Positions 54,089-64,000 of a DNA stretch of 64,000 nucleotides are shown in pieces. The notes under the pieces were generated by a model. That model had not been told where the DNA came from. It saw nothing but the letters and a program-made list of their open reading frames with translations, and did not search any database. The stretch is from Pseudomonadales bacterium. Lineage in GTDB: Bacteria > Pseudomonadota > Gammaproteobacteria > Pseudomonadales > UBA7239. Position numbers and translations under genes: made by a program. Each line of letters opens with the position of its first letter. The stretch's first letter is position 1. Where the stretch lies: positions 149,222-213,221 of the forward strand of contig JANQLY010000014.1 of assembly GCA_028280345.1 (NCBI GenBank), written 5' to 3'.

Positions 54089-54682
54089 TCAGTTCCAGCA
54101 GGTAATTCCAAAACGGGCAAGCAATGAAGCCGTCTCACACAGAGGCAGACCTACAATACCCGAATAACTGCCAGCTATTTTATCAACAAATACCGCACCC
54201 TTGCCTTGTATTCCATAGGCACCAGCTTTGTCAAAGGGTTCCCCACTGTCACAATATTGCTCAATCTCCAACCGCTCAATTGCACGAAAACTCACTTCAC
54301 TGGTCGAAACCACAGTTTCCAGATGCTCACGTGTCATCACGGTCACTGCGGTTATTACTTTGTGGGTATTTCCCGCCATAGCTTCAAGCATCGCAATGGC
54401 ATCGGCGCGATCACGCGGTTTTACAAGCAACTGCCCATGAAGATCTCCCGCCGTATCTGCGGCCAGCACCACACTGTCCGCTGCAACTAATGCCAGTCCT
54501 GCAGTGGCCTTTTCCTGCGCCATGCGACGAATATAGCTTTCCACATCGTTATCGCTATCGCGCCAGTTCTCATCAATATCCACCGGGCAAACGGTGAATG
54601 ACAAACCGATTTGCTCGAGCAATGTCTTGCGGCGCGGAGAGGAGGAAGCCAGTACCAGTCGGGTAGTTTCAGAATTGGCCAT
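54089..54682 (-). CDS. maf: Maf/YhdE nucleotide pyrophosphatase
   Basis: A 197-residue protein with Maf motifs LVLASSSPRRKTLLEQIGL at the start, VLAADTAGDLHGQLLVKP and YGIQGKGAVFVDKIAGSYSG. The pattern fits the YhdE branch, a dTTP/UTP pyrophosphatase that limits misincorporation and affects septation. The canonical AADTVV has Gly at the fifth residue (AADTAGD), a mild oddity. It starts 2 bases after the mreD stop, so translation is coupled. Confidence 0.94.
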   Translation of the reverse strand: MANSETTRLVLASSSPRRKTLLEQIGLSFTVCPVDIDENWRDSDNDVESYIRRMAQEKATAGLALVAADSVVLAADTAGDLHGQLLVKPRDRADAIAMLEAMAGNTHKVITAVTVMTREHLETVVSTSEVSFRAIERLEIEQYCDSGEPFDKAGAYGIQGKGAVFVDKIAGSYSGIVGLPLCETASLLARFGITCWN

Positions 54683-54684
54683 CG

Positions 54685-55173
54685 TTAATAACTGCTACTT
54701 AAACGTCCATGAAAGCGATTGATCAATGCCACAACTACTGGCCACAAGGCACCACCAATCACTGCACTCATAAGCAGTAGCAGTTCTTCGCGACCACCAC
54801 GCAATACCAGATCAATCCAGCCGTTAATCATCTGATCGAGCCCCAACAAAATAAACACGAGCATTGCCTGTTGTGCCACAGAAAACATGCGCAGGCGTTT
54901 GTGTAACACAATCACCACATAAGCAATAATTGCAAACGATAGTGCATGCTGCCCAAGGTAAACACCGGTCACTCCATCAAGTATAAGTCCGACCAGCCAG
55001 GCTAGCGTTATACCAACCACTTCCGGTTCGCGCAGCACCCAGTAAATCAACACAAGAGCAACAAAATTTGGGCGCAACCAGCGCCATTGGTCTGGCAGCG
55101 GCGACACCGCAAGCATAAATGCCAGCAACAGACTAATCAGAATCAATACCAGACGCGCCTGATTATTATTCAT
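54685..55173 (-). CDS. mreD: Rod-shape-determining protein MreD
   Basis: A 162-residue, five-helix membrane protein from ATG 55173, which lies inside the end of mreC (8-base overlap). It has the MreD pattern NNNQARLVLILISLLLAFML, WLRPNFVALVLIYWVLREP and GLILDGVTGVYLGQHALSFA. It works with MreC in the elongasome. A start at 55194 is in frame but would overlap more. Confidence 0.94.
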   Translation of the reverse strand: MNNNQARLVLILISLLLAFMLAVSPLPDQWRWLRPNFVALVLIYWVLREPEVVGITLAWLVGLILDGVTGVYLGQHALSFAIIAYVVIVLHKRLRMFSVAQQAMLVFILLGLDQMINGWIDLVLRGGREELLLLMSAVIGGALWPVVVALINRFHGRLSSSY

Positions 55174-56029
55174 TGCCTGGCTCACCCGCCTCATTACCGG
55201 ATTCAGTGATATCGTCAGAAAATACCAGCAGGAAATGACGACTGCGATTCAACTGTGCCAACGGGCGTGCCTTGATCGTCAAAAAAGCCTGTCCCGGGTT
55301 TGCCTCTACCGCATAAACTTTCGCTACTGGATAACCGGCAGGATAACGTCGACCAAGACCGGAACTCACGAGCATATCCCCTTCCACAATATCGGTTGTC
55401 GCGACCACATGGCGTAGATGCAGCCTATCAATAATCCCGGTGCCTTCGGCAATCGCTCTGACGTTGTTACGCAGCACCTGCACCGGTACCGCATTCTGAC
55501 TATCAACGATCAACAATACACGGCTCGATATTGGACTGGTTTCTATTACCAATCCAACCAGTCCATCGGCATCAAGTACCGCCTGGCCAACAAACACACC
55601 TTCGTTGCTGCCTTTGTCGAGCACGATCTCATGGCGACGCGGATCCGGTGAAACACCGATAAGCTTGGCAATCAGCACATCTTCGTCAACGATTTCACTG
55701 GAATTCAATAATTCATTAAGGTGGGCATTTTCAGCTGTCAGCGCTGCCATCTTCTGTAACTTTTGTTTTAGCACATAGTTTTCCGAACGCAGTGCGGCAT
55801 TTTCAGCAAGCAAATCTTCTCGCGAAGTAAGATTATCGTCGCCCCATTCGCCGATACGCTCAGGCAAACTGGTTACCCAGTACAACGGCGCAGAAAGGCC
55901 AGTGAATTGCTCACGCAGGGGCTTGAGAAGATCGGTTTTAGCATCAAGAATGATCAGTGCGAGAGCCAGAACGGCTAGCAGCATAATACGCGACGCAATC
56001 GAGGTACCTTTTGAAAAGAGCGGTTTAAT
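55166..56029 (-). CDS. mreC: Rod-shape-determining protein MreC, probable AUU start
   Basis: A bitopic protein of the elongasome that links MreB to the periplasmic PBP2-RodA. A membrane helix (LLAVLALALIIL) is followed by a coiled coil (ENAALRSENYVLKQKLQKMA) and the two beta domains (IGVSPDPRRHEIVLDKGSNE; GLVGLVIETSPISSRVLLI). The first ATG (55984) would start at MLLAVLAL and has no ribosome site. In frame upstream is IKPLFSKGTSIASRIM, matching the conserved MreC N-terminus (MKPxFSRG in E. coli), beginning at ATT 56029 with GGAAGGGGG 7 bases before it; a stop lies farther upstream. So 287 residues with an AUU start is favoured over 272 with ATG. Confidence 0.9.
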   Translation of the reverse strand: MKPLFSKGTSIASRIMLLAVLALALIILDAKTDLLKPLREQFTGLSAPLYWVTSLPERIGEWGDDNLTSREDLLAENAALRSENYVLKQKLQKMAALTAENAHLNELLNSSEIVDEDVLIAKLIGVSPDPRRHEIVLDKGSNEGVFVGQAVLDADGLVGLVIETSPISSRVLLIVDSQNAVPVQVLRNNVRAIAEGTGIIDRLHLRHVVATTDIVEGDMLVSSGLGRRYPAGYPVAKVYAVEANPGQAFLTIKARPLAQLNRSRHFLLVFSDDITESGNEAGEPGNE

Positions 56030-56097
56030 CGCGCGACCCCCTTCCGGTGTTTCCCGTTTTTCTACACCCGTTTACCGCAAGGGGGGTAGCTACAATC

Positions 56098-57237
<1,140 letters not shown>

Positions 57238-57374
57238 TTAGAGCAAGACTTAAATGTGGTAACTTAGCACCTGTTAACACTTGCTGCCCTGCTGAAATGA
57301 CCAGCCAGACGGGGCAGATAAATTGCAAAAATCGACGACTAACAGGATTCTCCGGATCATTACGAGCATTCATC

Positions 57375-57662
57375 ATGAGCATTGACCGCAGCGAGGTTGA
57401 GAAAATCGCCCATTTGGCCCGCCTCAACATCACCGAAGAGACACTTGCCGCCACTACCCGCAGCCTCGGGGAGGTACTGGCACTTGTGGACGAACTACAA
57501 GCGGTGGATACCAGTGGTATCAGCCCTCTCGCCCACCCTCTGGATACTACCCAGCGTCTGCGCGCTGACGAGGTAACCGAACCCAATCGTCGCGAGCAAT
57601 TGCAGGAAAATGCCCCCGCTGCTGAAGACGGATTGTTCCTGGTACCCAAAGTAATCGATTAA
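57375..57662 (+). CDS. gatC: Asp/Glu-tRNA amidotransferase subunit C
   Basis: A 95-residue protein from ATG 57375 ([18 protein letters not shown]), with the family pattern [38 protein letters not shown] and FLVPKVI at the end. GatC wraps GatA and GatB and steadies the complex that makes Gln-tRNA(Gln) and/or Asn-tRNA(Asn) by amidating misacylated tRNA. It is first in the gatCAB run; gatA follows 43 bases later. Confidence 0.96.
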   Translation: MSIDRSEVEKIAHLARLNITEETLAATTRSLGEVLALVDELQAVDTSGISPLAHPLDTTQRLRADEVTEPNRREQLQENAPAAEDGLFLVPKVID

Positions 57663-57705
57663 CGTCATTCACCGACGCTTTACACTCTTTGACAAGATTA
57701 CCAAT

Positions 57706-59175
57706 ATGCATAAGCAAACTCTGACCGATATTGTCGCTGGCCTGCGTAGCAAGGCGTTTTCCAGTGAGGAAATTACTCGCCACTATCTCGATCGCATCGC
57801 AAAGCTCGATGACACTTATAACAGTTTTATCACCGTCACTGCTGAACAGGCACTGAACCAGGCGCGCATGGCAGACGAACAACTGGCCAACGGTGAACAA
57901 GCACCGCTGTGCGGTGTACCGATAGCCCATAAAGATATCTTTTGCACCACTGGAGTGAGAACCTCCTGTGCCTCGCGCATGCTGGATAACTTCATTGCAC
58001 CCTACGATGCCACCGTAGTAGAAAATTTTAACGCCGCCGGTACAGTCATGCTCGGTAAAACCAATATGGACGAGTTCGCCATGGGGTCGAGCAATGAAAC
58101 GTCCTGGTATGGCCCGGTAAAAAATCCGTGGAACACCGGCTGTGTACCTGGTGGCTCTTCCGGCGGTAGCGCCGCTGCTGTCGCTGCACGTCTTGCCCCC
58201 GGTGCGACAGCGACCGATACCGGAGGCTCAATTCGCCAGCCCGCTTCACTGTGCGGTCTCACCGGACTCAAACCGACCTATGGTCGCGTATCGCGCTTTG
58301 GCATGATCGCGTTTGCCTCCAGCCTTGATCAGGGTGGCACGCTCACACAGACCGCTGAAGACTCAGCACTCATGCTGCAAGTGATGGCAGGATTTGACCC
58401 CAAAGATTCCACTTGTGTCGACAAGGCGGTACCGGATTATTGCGCCACACTGAACGATTCACTTGAAGGGCTTACCATCGGCATACCCAGGGAATATTTT
58501 AGTGAAGGCTTAAACCCCGACGCGGAAACCGCGGTACGCAATGCACTCGCGGAACTGGAAAAGCTTGGCGCAACCCTGAAAGAAATCACCCTGCCTCACA
58601 CCGGCCTCGCCGTTCCCGCCTATTATGTGATCGCCCCAGCGGAATGCTCGGCAAACCTGTCACGTTTTGACGGCGTGCGTTTTGGCCATCGCTGTGAGGA
58701 ACCAAAAGACCTTGAAGATATGTACAAGCGCTCTCGCGCCGAAGGTTTTGGCGACGAGGTTAAGCGGCGTATTCTGGTTGGCACCTATTGCCTGTCTGCC
58801 GGTTTTTACGATGCTTACTATCGCAAAGCGCAGCAGGTACGCCAGTTAATCAAACAGGACTTTGTTGAAGCGTTCAGCGAAGTCGATGTCATTATGGGCC
58901 CAACCACCACCGCACCGGCATTTGAATTCGGTGCCAAGGGCGATGATCCGGTAGCCATGTATCTTGAAGATATTTATACGATTTCCACCAACCTCGCCGG
59001 ACTACCAGGCTTGTCTGCACCTTGTGGTTTTGTCGACAACAAACCGGTCGGGCTACAAATGATTGGCAATTATTTTGCCGAAGCAAAGCTGCTCAATATA
59101 GCGCATCGTTTTCAACAGGCGACAGACTGGCACCAACAACTACCCGCTGTAGTTGCTAACGGTACGGAGGGCTAG
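57706..59175 (+). CDS. gatA: Asp/Glu-tRNA amidotransferase subunit A
   Basis: A 489-residue amidase-signature enzyme. The catalytic Lys-Ser-Ser triad is carried by [26 protein letters not shown] and [20 protein letters not shown]. It releases ammonia from glutamine and sends it to GatB. The length is normal for the family. The gene is followed by gatB after 3 bases. Confidence 0.97.
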   Translation: MHKQTLTDIVAGLRSKAFSSEEITRHYLDRIAKLDDTYNSFITVTAEQALNQARMADEQLANGEQAPLCGVPIAHKDIFCTTGVRTSCASRMLDNFIAPYDATVVENFNAAGTVMLGKTNMDEFAMGSSNETSWYGPVKNPWNTGCVPGGSSGGSAAAVAARLAPGATATDTGGSIRQPASLCGLTGLKPTYGRVSRFGMIAFASSLDQGGTLTQTAEDSALMLQVMAGFDPKDSTCVDKAVPDYCATLNDSLEGLTIGIPREYFSEGLNPDAETAVRNALAELEKLGATLKEITLPHTGLAVPAYYVIAPAECSANLSRFDGVRFGHRCEEPKDLEDMYKRSRAEGFGDEVKRRILVGTYCLSAGFYDAYYRKAQQVRQLIKQDFVEAFSEVDVIMGPTTTAPAFEFGAKGDDPVAMYLEDIYTISTNLAGLPGLSAPCGFVDNKPVGLQMIGNYFAEAKLLNIAHRFQQATDWHQQLPAVVANGTEG

Positions 59176-59178
59176 ACG

Positions 59179-60660
59179 ATGAAATGGGAAACGGTAATCG
59201 GCCTCGAAGTACACGTACAACTGGCCACACAATCAAAAATTTTCTCCGGAGCGTCCACCGCATTCGGTGCAGAACCCAACACCCAGGCCTGTGCAATTGA
59301 TCTTGGCTTGCCTGGTGTGCTACCTGTACTTAATGAAGAAGCGCTGCGCTATGCGATTATGTTTGGCCTCGCAATTAACGCCGATATCAACAAACGCTCC
59401 GTGTTTGATCGCAAAAACTACTTCTACCCCGACCTACCCAAGGGCTATCAGACCACACAGATGGACCACCCGATTGTTGGTGCCGGCGAAGTGGAAATTC
59501 AACTGGCTGACGGCAATAAAAGAACCGTGCGTATTCACCATGCCCATCTCGAGGAAGATGCCGGTAAATCCCTGCACGAAGACTTTCACAATATGTCAGG
59601 TATTGATCTGAACCGTGCCGGCACACCATTAATCGAGATTGTGTCTGAGCCGGACATGCGCAATGCCGAGGAAGCTGTTGCGTATGCAAGAAAGCTACAT
59701 TCGATTGTGACTTCACTCGGCATTTGCGACGGCGAAATGTCTCAGGGTTCAATGCGCTTTGATGTGAATATTTCTGTGCGCCCGCAAGGTGAGCGTGAAT
59801 TCGGTACCCGTACCGAAACCAAAAACCTCAATTCGTTTAAATTTATGGAAGAAGCCATTGAGAAAGAAGTGGCACGGCAAATTGAAGTGATCGAAGCCTG
59901 TGGTGCTGACACCATGGAAAAAATCCAAAAAGCGATCACCCAGGAAACCCGCCTCTATAACGGCGAGACCGGCGAAGCAAAATCGATGCGCAGCAAGGAA
60001 GAAGCCAATGACTACCGCTACTTCCCATGCCCGGATTTGCTACCGGTAGAAATTGATGACGCTTATATCGATGTACTGCGGGATAAACTGCCGGAACTGC
60101 CGGATGCCCGCGAGGCACGCTTCATTGAGCAATATCAACTCTCCGCCTACGATGCTTCCATCCTCGCGGATGAAGCAGATATGGCAAGCTTCTTTGAAGC
60201 AGTTTGTAGCAGCAGCGGAGATGCCAAGCTTTCAGCAAACTGGTGTATGGGCGAACTCAGTGCGCGACTCAATGCCGAGGAGATATCGATTCGGGATATT
60301 GCACTTAGCGCTGAACAACTCGGCACTCTGATTGCACGCATTACAGATGGCACCATTTCCAGCAAAATGGCGAAGGATATCTTCGATACCCTGTGGAAAT
60401 CACCGGACAAAACGGTTGATGCGATTATTGAGGACCAGGGCGGCGGAGTGATCGCCGACAGCTCGGAACTCGAAGGCATGATTGACGAGGTTATTGCCAA
60501 CTCTGACAAGCAGGTGGAAAACTACCGCAAGGCAACCGAGGACAAACGTCCGAAAATGCTTGGCTACTTTGTCGGTCAGGTGATGAAACTGTCTCAAGGA
60601 AAAGCCGAACCGAAGCAGGTGAATGAGATCCTGCTGAAAAAACTTAATGATTTACTGTAG
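59179..60660 (+). CDS. gatB: Asp/Glu-tRNA amidotransferase subunit B
   Basis: A 493-residue subunit with the GatB start [20 protein letters not shown], the [20 protein letters not shown] block, the kinase-like site ([15 protein letters not shown]) and the C-terminal YqeY-like tail ([20 protein letters not shown]) that grips tRNA. It phosphorylates the misacylated Glu or Asp and completes the amide. It is encoded 3 bases after gatA. Confidence 0.97.
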   Translation: MKWETVIGLEVHVQLATQSKIFSGASTAFGAEPNTQACAIDLGLPGVLPVLNEEALRYAIMFGLAINADINKRSVFDRKNYFYPDLPKGYQTTQMDHPIVGAGEVEIQLADGNKRTVRIHHAHLEEDAGKSLHEDFHNMSGIDLNRAGTPLIEIVSEPDMRNAEEAVAYARKLHSIVTSLGICDGEMSQGSMRFDVNISVRPQGEREFGTRTETKNLNSFKFMEEAIEKEVARQIEVIEACGADTMEKIQKAITQETRLYNGETGEAKSMRSKEEANDYRYFPCPDLLPVEIDDAYIDVLRDKLPELPDAREARFIEQYQLSAYDASILADEADMASFFEAVCSSSGDAKLSANWCMGELSARLNAEEISIRDIALSAEQLGTLIARITDGTISSKMAKDIFDTLWKSPDKTVDAIIEDQGGGVIADSSELEGMIDEVIANSDKQVENYRKATEDKRPKMLGYFVGQVMKLSQGKAEPKQVNEILLKKLNDLL

Positions 60661-60669
60661 AGGTTTACG

Positions 60670-60957
60670 ATGGCATTAAAAAAAGACAAACAGAAGGTTC
60701 TCAACGAAACCATTGACGATGAGCGTCTGCGTGAGTTTTTTATGCTCGAAGCACCGGATGGTATAGATAATGACTACCATGTGCTTGAGCGCGCCTACCG
60801 CGGTTTGCAGGCACCGGATTTTGAACGTTTTCTCGCGGTGTTTAGTGAACGTGGCGGCAACATCAATGCAGCTGGGCCAAATGGATCATTACTGGATGTG
60901 ATTGCGAAGCACGCTAACGGCGCGCCTTACGCCGCAGCAATTAAGAAATTCTGTTAA
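60670..60957 (+). CDS. PA4642-family small protein
   Basis: A 95-residue soluble protein starting MALKKDKQKVLNETIDDERL, the same start as Pseudomonas PA4642-type proteins, with EAPDGIDNDYHVLERAYRGL and FERFLAVFSERGGNINAAGP (an ankyrin-like end: NGSLLDVIAKHANGAPYAAA). Function unknown. It follows gatB by 9 bases and is likely part of that operon. Confidence 0.82.
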   Translation: MALKKDKQKVLNETIDDERLREFFMLEAPDGIDNDYHVLERAYRGLQAPDFERFLAVFSERGGNINAAGPNGSLLDVIAKHANGAPYAAAIKKFC

Positions 60958-60962
60958 GTTGC

Positions 60963-60985
60963 TGGGCTCCCGATTCAGGAGCCCA
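60963..60985 (+). terminator. Hairpin after the gatCAB run
   Basis: Perfect 8-base arms TGGGCTCC and GGAGCCCA with a 7-base loop, 5 bases after the PA4642-like stop. It is GC-rich but has no T run behind it, so it is a weak candidate for a terminator. Confidence 0.45.
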
Positions 60986-61032
60986 CTGACAAAATACGCA
61001 ACAAATGAAGATAGGAATATAAAGAAAAACGC

Positions 61033-62127
61033 TTAAGGAATCACAATCGGTGAACTTTGCACCAGTGAAGTTACCGCACTCTTCTGGCCGTTAACCATTT
61101 CGACGAGATACACAAAGCCGCCTTTCTGGATCACAATATCGTCATCAAGGTCGTCGTGCGCATCAACTGTGCCGCGCACATCAAAACCACTCCAGGTACC
61201 GAGCCACTTACCTGTCACCTTCTGCGCTGCCTCCAACTCGACTACCTGCACCGAGTCAGTATTGATATTTTCCTGAACCAGATCCACATCACCATCGGCA
61301 TCAATGTCGGCAATGGAACGAGTGGTTACACCACCCCAGGTACCGATCCAGCGGCCGGTGACTTTTTGCGCATTTTCAATTTGCACGAGCATCTGTGAAC
61401 CGGTGTCGCTGTTTTGTAGAAAGATATCCGCATCACCGTCGTTATCCGCATCGCCAGCCCCGATAACCGTATTATCAGCCCAGCGACCAATCCAGCGCGC
61501 CACCTGCTTGTTGCCGCCCTCCATAACAAGCACCGCAACATCAGCAGTCGTCGGGTTTTGCATCACAATATCGTCATCGCCATCACCATCAAGATCGGCG
61601 ATTGCCGCAAGATTGTAAGCCGGCCAGGCACCGAGCCAGACCGCACCGTTTTTCAAACCGTTATCCATACGCCACACAATCAGGTTACCGCCGTCGCGCA
61701 AAAACAGTAAATCCTCATCGTTGTCGTTATCAAAGTCACCTGCAGCAGCCAGAGAGTCGGAAACTGCACCGTAGTACTGCCCGCTGAAATTATTGCCTGA
61801 GAGTTCATCGTAGTATTTGAGCAACAGATCACCGGTATCTTCGTTCTGATAGACAAGATCATCATCGCCATCACCATCCACATCAGGCATCAGCATGACA
61901 TCCCAACCACTGGCAGTCATACCACTCACCCAGGTGTCTTTTGCACCATTGTCGAGCAACAGTGCCGAGAAACTGCCGTTATCACCAACCAGTAAATCCT
62001 GATCACCATCGCCGTCAAAGTCATAACCGGCCCAAACCACAGATGCGGGTAGTAGCAATCCGGCGATCAGGGAAACCATAAAACGAATAGAAGCTATACG
62101 AATAAAGGGAGTTTTGTTTATCAGCAT
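61033..62127 (-). CDS. Secreted seven-repeat FG-GAP/VCBS propeller protein
   Basis: A 364-residue protein from ATG 62127 (GGAG 4 bases before it). Signal peptide ending ASVVWA. The mature part is made of seven repeats of about 45-50 residues, each holding a calcium loop (DFDGDGDQD, DVDGDGDDD, DFDNDNDED, DLDGDGDDD, DADNDGDAD, DIDADGDVD and a degenerate last one) followed by a strand and, in four repeats, an RWIG-type end. A seven-bladed beta-propeller is expected. It is a paralogue of the partial protein at 63622. Such proteins often serve as calcium-dependent surface binders; partner unknown. Confidence 0.87.
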   Translation of the reverse strand: MLINKTPFIRIASIRFMVSLIAGLLLPASVVWAGYDFDGDGDQDLLVGDNGSFSALLLDNGAKDTWVSGMTASGWDVMLMPDVDGDGDDDLVYQNEDTGDLLLKYYDELSGNNFSGQYYGAVSDSLAAAGDFDNDNDEDLLFLRDGGNLIVWRMDNGLKNGAVWLGAWPAYNLAAIADLDGDGDDDIVMQNPTTADVAVLVMEGGNKQVARWIGRWADNTVIGAGDADNDGDADIFLQNSDTGSQMLVQIENAQKVTGRWIGTWGGVTTRSIADIDADGDVDLVQENINTDSVQVVELEAAQKVTGKWLGTWSGFDVRGTVDAHDDLDDDIVIQKGGFVYLVEMVNGQKSAVTSLVQSSPIVIP

Positions 62128-62256
62128 CGTTCTCCAACCTCTGTTTATCATTCTGACACACAAATATAGCTATATTTTGCGTCAAAAACCACACATGAGG
62201 CCGCGCTTTGGGTAAAATGTGCCCCGTTTTCCAAGCCAGACTTTTCCGGAAAAATC

Positions 62257-63519
62257 ATGCAAATACACGATGCTGACCCGGCCCAGCTACAGCAGTGGCT
62301 GGAGCAACTGCAAAACGACTACGAGAGCCTGAAACAGCGCAATCTCGGGCTGGATCTAACCCGCGGTAAACCCTCGGCAGAGCAGCTATCCCTGGCTAAT
62401 GGTCTCGATGCGATTCTCGACGGCAACTTCTCCGAAGGCAGTATTGATCTGCGCAATTACGGTGGTCTTTACGGTATTCCCTCGGCACGCAGACTCGGCG
62501 CGGAGATTCTCGGCCTCAGCGAAGAGCAGGTACTCGTAGGTGGCAACAGCAGCTTGCAGCTTATGTACCAGTGCGTGATGTTTGCCTGGTTGTTTGGCCC
62601 GCACACTGATGAACCCTGGCAAGGCCAACAGGCCAAATTCATCTGTCCAGTGCCCGGCTATGACCGACACTTCTCGATCTGCGAAGAACTCGGTATCGAG
62701 ATGATTACCGTACCGATGCTCAATGACGGGCCCGATATGAACGCAGTGGAAGACCTGGTCAGAAACGATACCTCGATTAAAGGTATCTGGTGTGTGCCAA
62801 AATATTCCAACCCCACCGGCGCCACTTATAGTCAGGATGTGGTGGAGCGTCTTGCCCAGCTCGGCACGATTGCGAGCGCTGGCTTTCGTGTGTTTTGGGA
62901 CAACGCTTATGCCGTGCACGACCTGACCGGCAAACCTCCACATTTAAGTAATATTATGGAGCTTGCCGAAGAACACGGCTGCGCTGATAACATCTATCTG
63001 TTTGCTTCAACCTCAAAGATCACCTTTGCGGGCAGCGGCATTTCCTGGGTGGGTATGTCCGGGGATAACCTCGCTACTTTTGTAAAGCACCTGGGCATGT
63101 CTACGATCGGCAATGACAAGCTTAACCAGGCACGCCACAGTGCTTTTCTGCCTGATCTCAACGCAGTTAAAGCCCATATGCAAAAGCACGCGCAGAGTAT
63201 CAAACCCAAATTTGATTGCGTGCTCAACACGCTCAAGACCCAACTGTCAGAAGAATTTGGCAGCTGGACAACCCCTCAGGGTGGTTACTTTATTTCATTT
63301 GATACTCAGCCGGGATTGGCGAGCCGTGTGATTGAACTGGCCAACGATGCAGGTATTAAACTGACCCCGGCGGGCTCAACATTCCCGTATAAAAAAGACC
63401 CAGATGATAAAAATATTCGCATTGCGCCAACGGTACCCACTTTGGATGAAGTACAACAGGCGATTAACGGCTTTGCACTGTGTGTCAAACTTGCCACGCT
63501 TGAACAGCGAATTAAATAA
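62257..63519 (+). CDS. PLP aminotransferase, aspartate type Ic
   Basis: A 420-residue fold-type I enzyme starting with LGLDLTRGKPSAEQLSLANG, the pattern of the Ic aspartate aminotransferases known from Corynebacterium. Visible are the cofactor Asn/Asp region (PKYSNPTGATYSQDV; DNAYAVHDL), the PLP lysine in FASTSKITFAGSGISWVGM and the carboxylate-binding Arg near the end (NIRIAPTVPTLDE). It would make aspartate from oxaloacetate, or the reverse. It sits between two propeller genes on the other strand. Confidence 0.9.
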   Translation: MQIHDADPAQLQQWLEQLQNDYESLKQRNLGLDLTRGKPSAEQLSLANGLDAILDGNFSEGSIDLRNYGGLYGIPSARRLGAEILGLSEEQVLVGGNSSLQLMYQCVMFAWLFGPHTDEPWQGQQAKFICPVPGYDRHFSICEELGIEMITVPMLNDGPDMNAVEDLVRNDTSIKGIWCVPKYSNPTGATYSQDVVERLAQLGTIASAGFRVFWDNAYAVHDLTGKPPHLSNIMELAEEHGCADNIYLFASTSKITFAGSGISWVGMSGDNLATFVKHLGMSTIGNDKLNQARHSAFLPDLNAVKAHMQKHAQSIKPKFDCVLNTLKTQLSEEFGSWTTPQGGYFISFDTQPGLASRVIELANDAGIKLTPAGSTFPYKKDPDDKNIRIAPTVPTLDEVQQAINGFALCVKLATLEQRIK

Positions 63520-63543
63520 AAACCATAATTTGCATCAATAAAA

Positions 63544-63574
63544 AGGGCCGCAATAGTTTAACTATTGCGGCCCT
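63544..63574 (-). terminator. Terminator of the second propeller gene
   Basis: Perfect 13-base arms AGGGCCGCAATAG and CTATTGCGGCCCT with a 5-base loop. On the minus strand a run of T follows, so it ends the transcript of the gene at 63622; the hairpin may also stop the aminotransferase mRNA, although that side has no T run. Confidence 0.88.
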
Positions 63575-63621
63575 GTCCCTGCCTGGCTAGCTCCAATTCA
63601 CACCTCTAAATAAACAGCCAT

Positions 63622-64000
63622 TTAATCAAACAATTTCACCGCTGCGTTATTAATACCGAGCCATTTCGCACCACCTACCTTGGTACCATTCTCAAGCTCA
63701 ATCAGCGCCACATTACCAAACCCATCCTGCAGCACTACATCCACATCACCATCAGCACCGTCATCAATTACCCCCTGTATGGTATAGGAGAAATTACCCA
63801 ACCAACGCCCGGTGACTTTGGTGGCATTCTCAATTTCTACAACCTGCACGTCACCGGATAAGCTGTTCTGCTGAATCAGATCCACATCACCATCGCCATC
63901 AATATCACCGATAGCATCTACCTCTGTGCCACTCCAGACACCCAGCCAGCGTCCGGTAACCTTGTTGCCATCCTGCATTTCAATCACCATGACATCACCC
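63622..64000 (-). CDS. FG-GAP/VCBS propeller protein, 5' end beyond window
   Basis: The C-terminal 125 residues of a second propeller protein; the frame is open to the window edge. It holds two calcium loops (DIDGDGDVD, and a degenerate GADGDVDVV) and two copies of KVTGRWLG, also seen in the paralogue at 61033 as KVTGRWIG/KVTGKWLG. The end (GINNAAVKLFD) differs from that of the paralogue. The N-terminus, signal peptide and full repeat number cannot be seen. Confidence 0.85.
   Translation of the reverse strand, partial: GDVMVIEMQDGNKVTGRWLGVWSGTEVDAIGDIDGDGDVDLIQQNSLSGDVQVVEIENATKVTGRWLGNFSYTIQGVIDDGADGDVDVVLQDGFGNVALIELENGTKVGGAKWLGINNAAVKLFD

Overview
The window looks like a chromosome segment of a free-living, probably marine, gammaproteobacterium. 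The markers are the mreB-mreC-mreD-maf-rng-yhdP order, gatC-gatA-gatB followed by a PA4642-type gene, a bioB-bioF operon ending in a BioH-BioC fusion, divergent comF, csrA, YgiQ and SrkA. The BioH-BioC fusion and the many secreted repeat proteins suggest the Cellvibrionales (Saccharophagus/Teredinibacter relatives); this is inference from gene content. I saw no tRNA, rRNA, CRISPR array, insertion sequence or phage gene.

Layout. 1-9.6 kb: a partial secreted coiled-coil protein, a site-2 protease, lrgA-lrgB behind two small lipoproteins that share a C-terminal tail, a von Willebrand A lipoprotein, a large secreted pentapeptide-repeat protein and a flavin oxidoreductase. 10-22.6 kb: an unusual minus-strand cluster of exported proteins, comprising a coiled-coil protein, a 2243-residue Rhs/YD-repeat protein with an inactive-looking transglutaminase domain, a tiny overlapping three-helix membrane protein (immunity-like), a 1394-residue toroid/LRR/RTX protein and a second coiled-coil protein. 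An AT-rich 675-base non-coding stretch precedes it. This is the best candidate for an undescribed system. 23.2-29.5 kb: biotin synthesis, comF and csrA.

29.7-35.3 kb: a LysR regulator, two paralogous XRE regulators with matching palindromes and apparently leaderless promoters, a large lipoprotein, and three small genes including an orphan PilP-like protein. 35.4-39.5 kb: a probable electrophile/quinone-stress operon (glutathionyl-hydroquinone reductase, pirin, FMN reductase, CDGSH-glutamate-synthase fusion) behind an inverted repeat. 40-48.5 kb: SrkA kinase, FieF-type cation exporter, nucleotide cyclase-FHA protein, GT-C-like membrane protein, YgiQ radical SAM protein, exported glutaredoxin, VanZ-like protein and serine acetyltransferase.

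48.5-57.1 kb: the cell-shape cluster on the minus strand, where mreC seems to start at AUU. 57.4-61 kb: gatCAB, the Glu-tRNA(Gln)/Asp-tRNA(Asn) amidotransferase. 61-64 kb: two paralogous calcium-loop (FG-GAP/VCBS) propeller proteins on either side of a type Ic aspartate aminotransferase gene; the second runs off the window.

Assignments rest on recognising motifs and family patterns by eye; no database search was possible.
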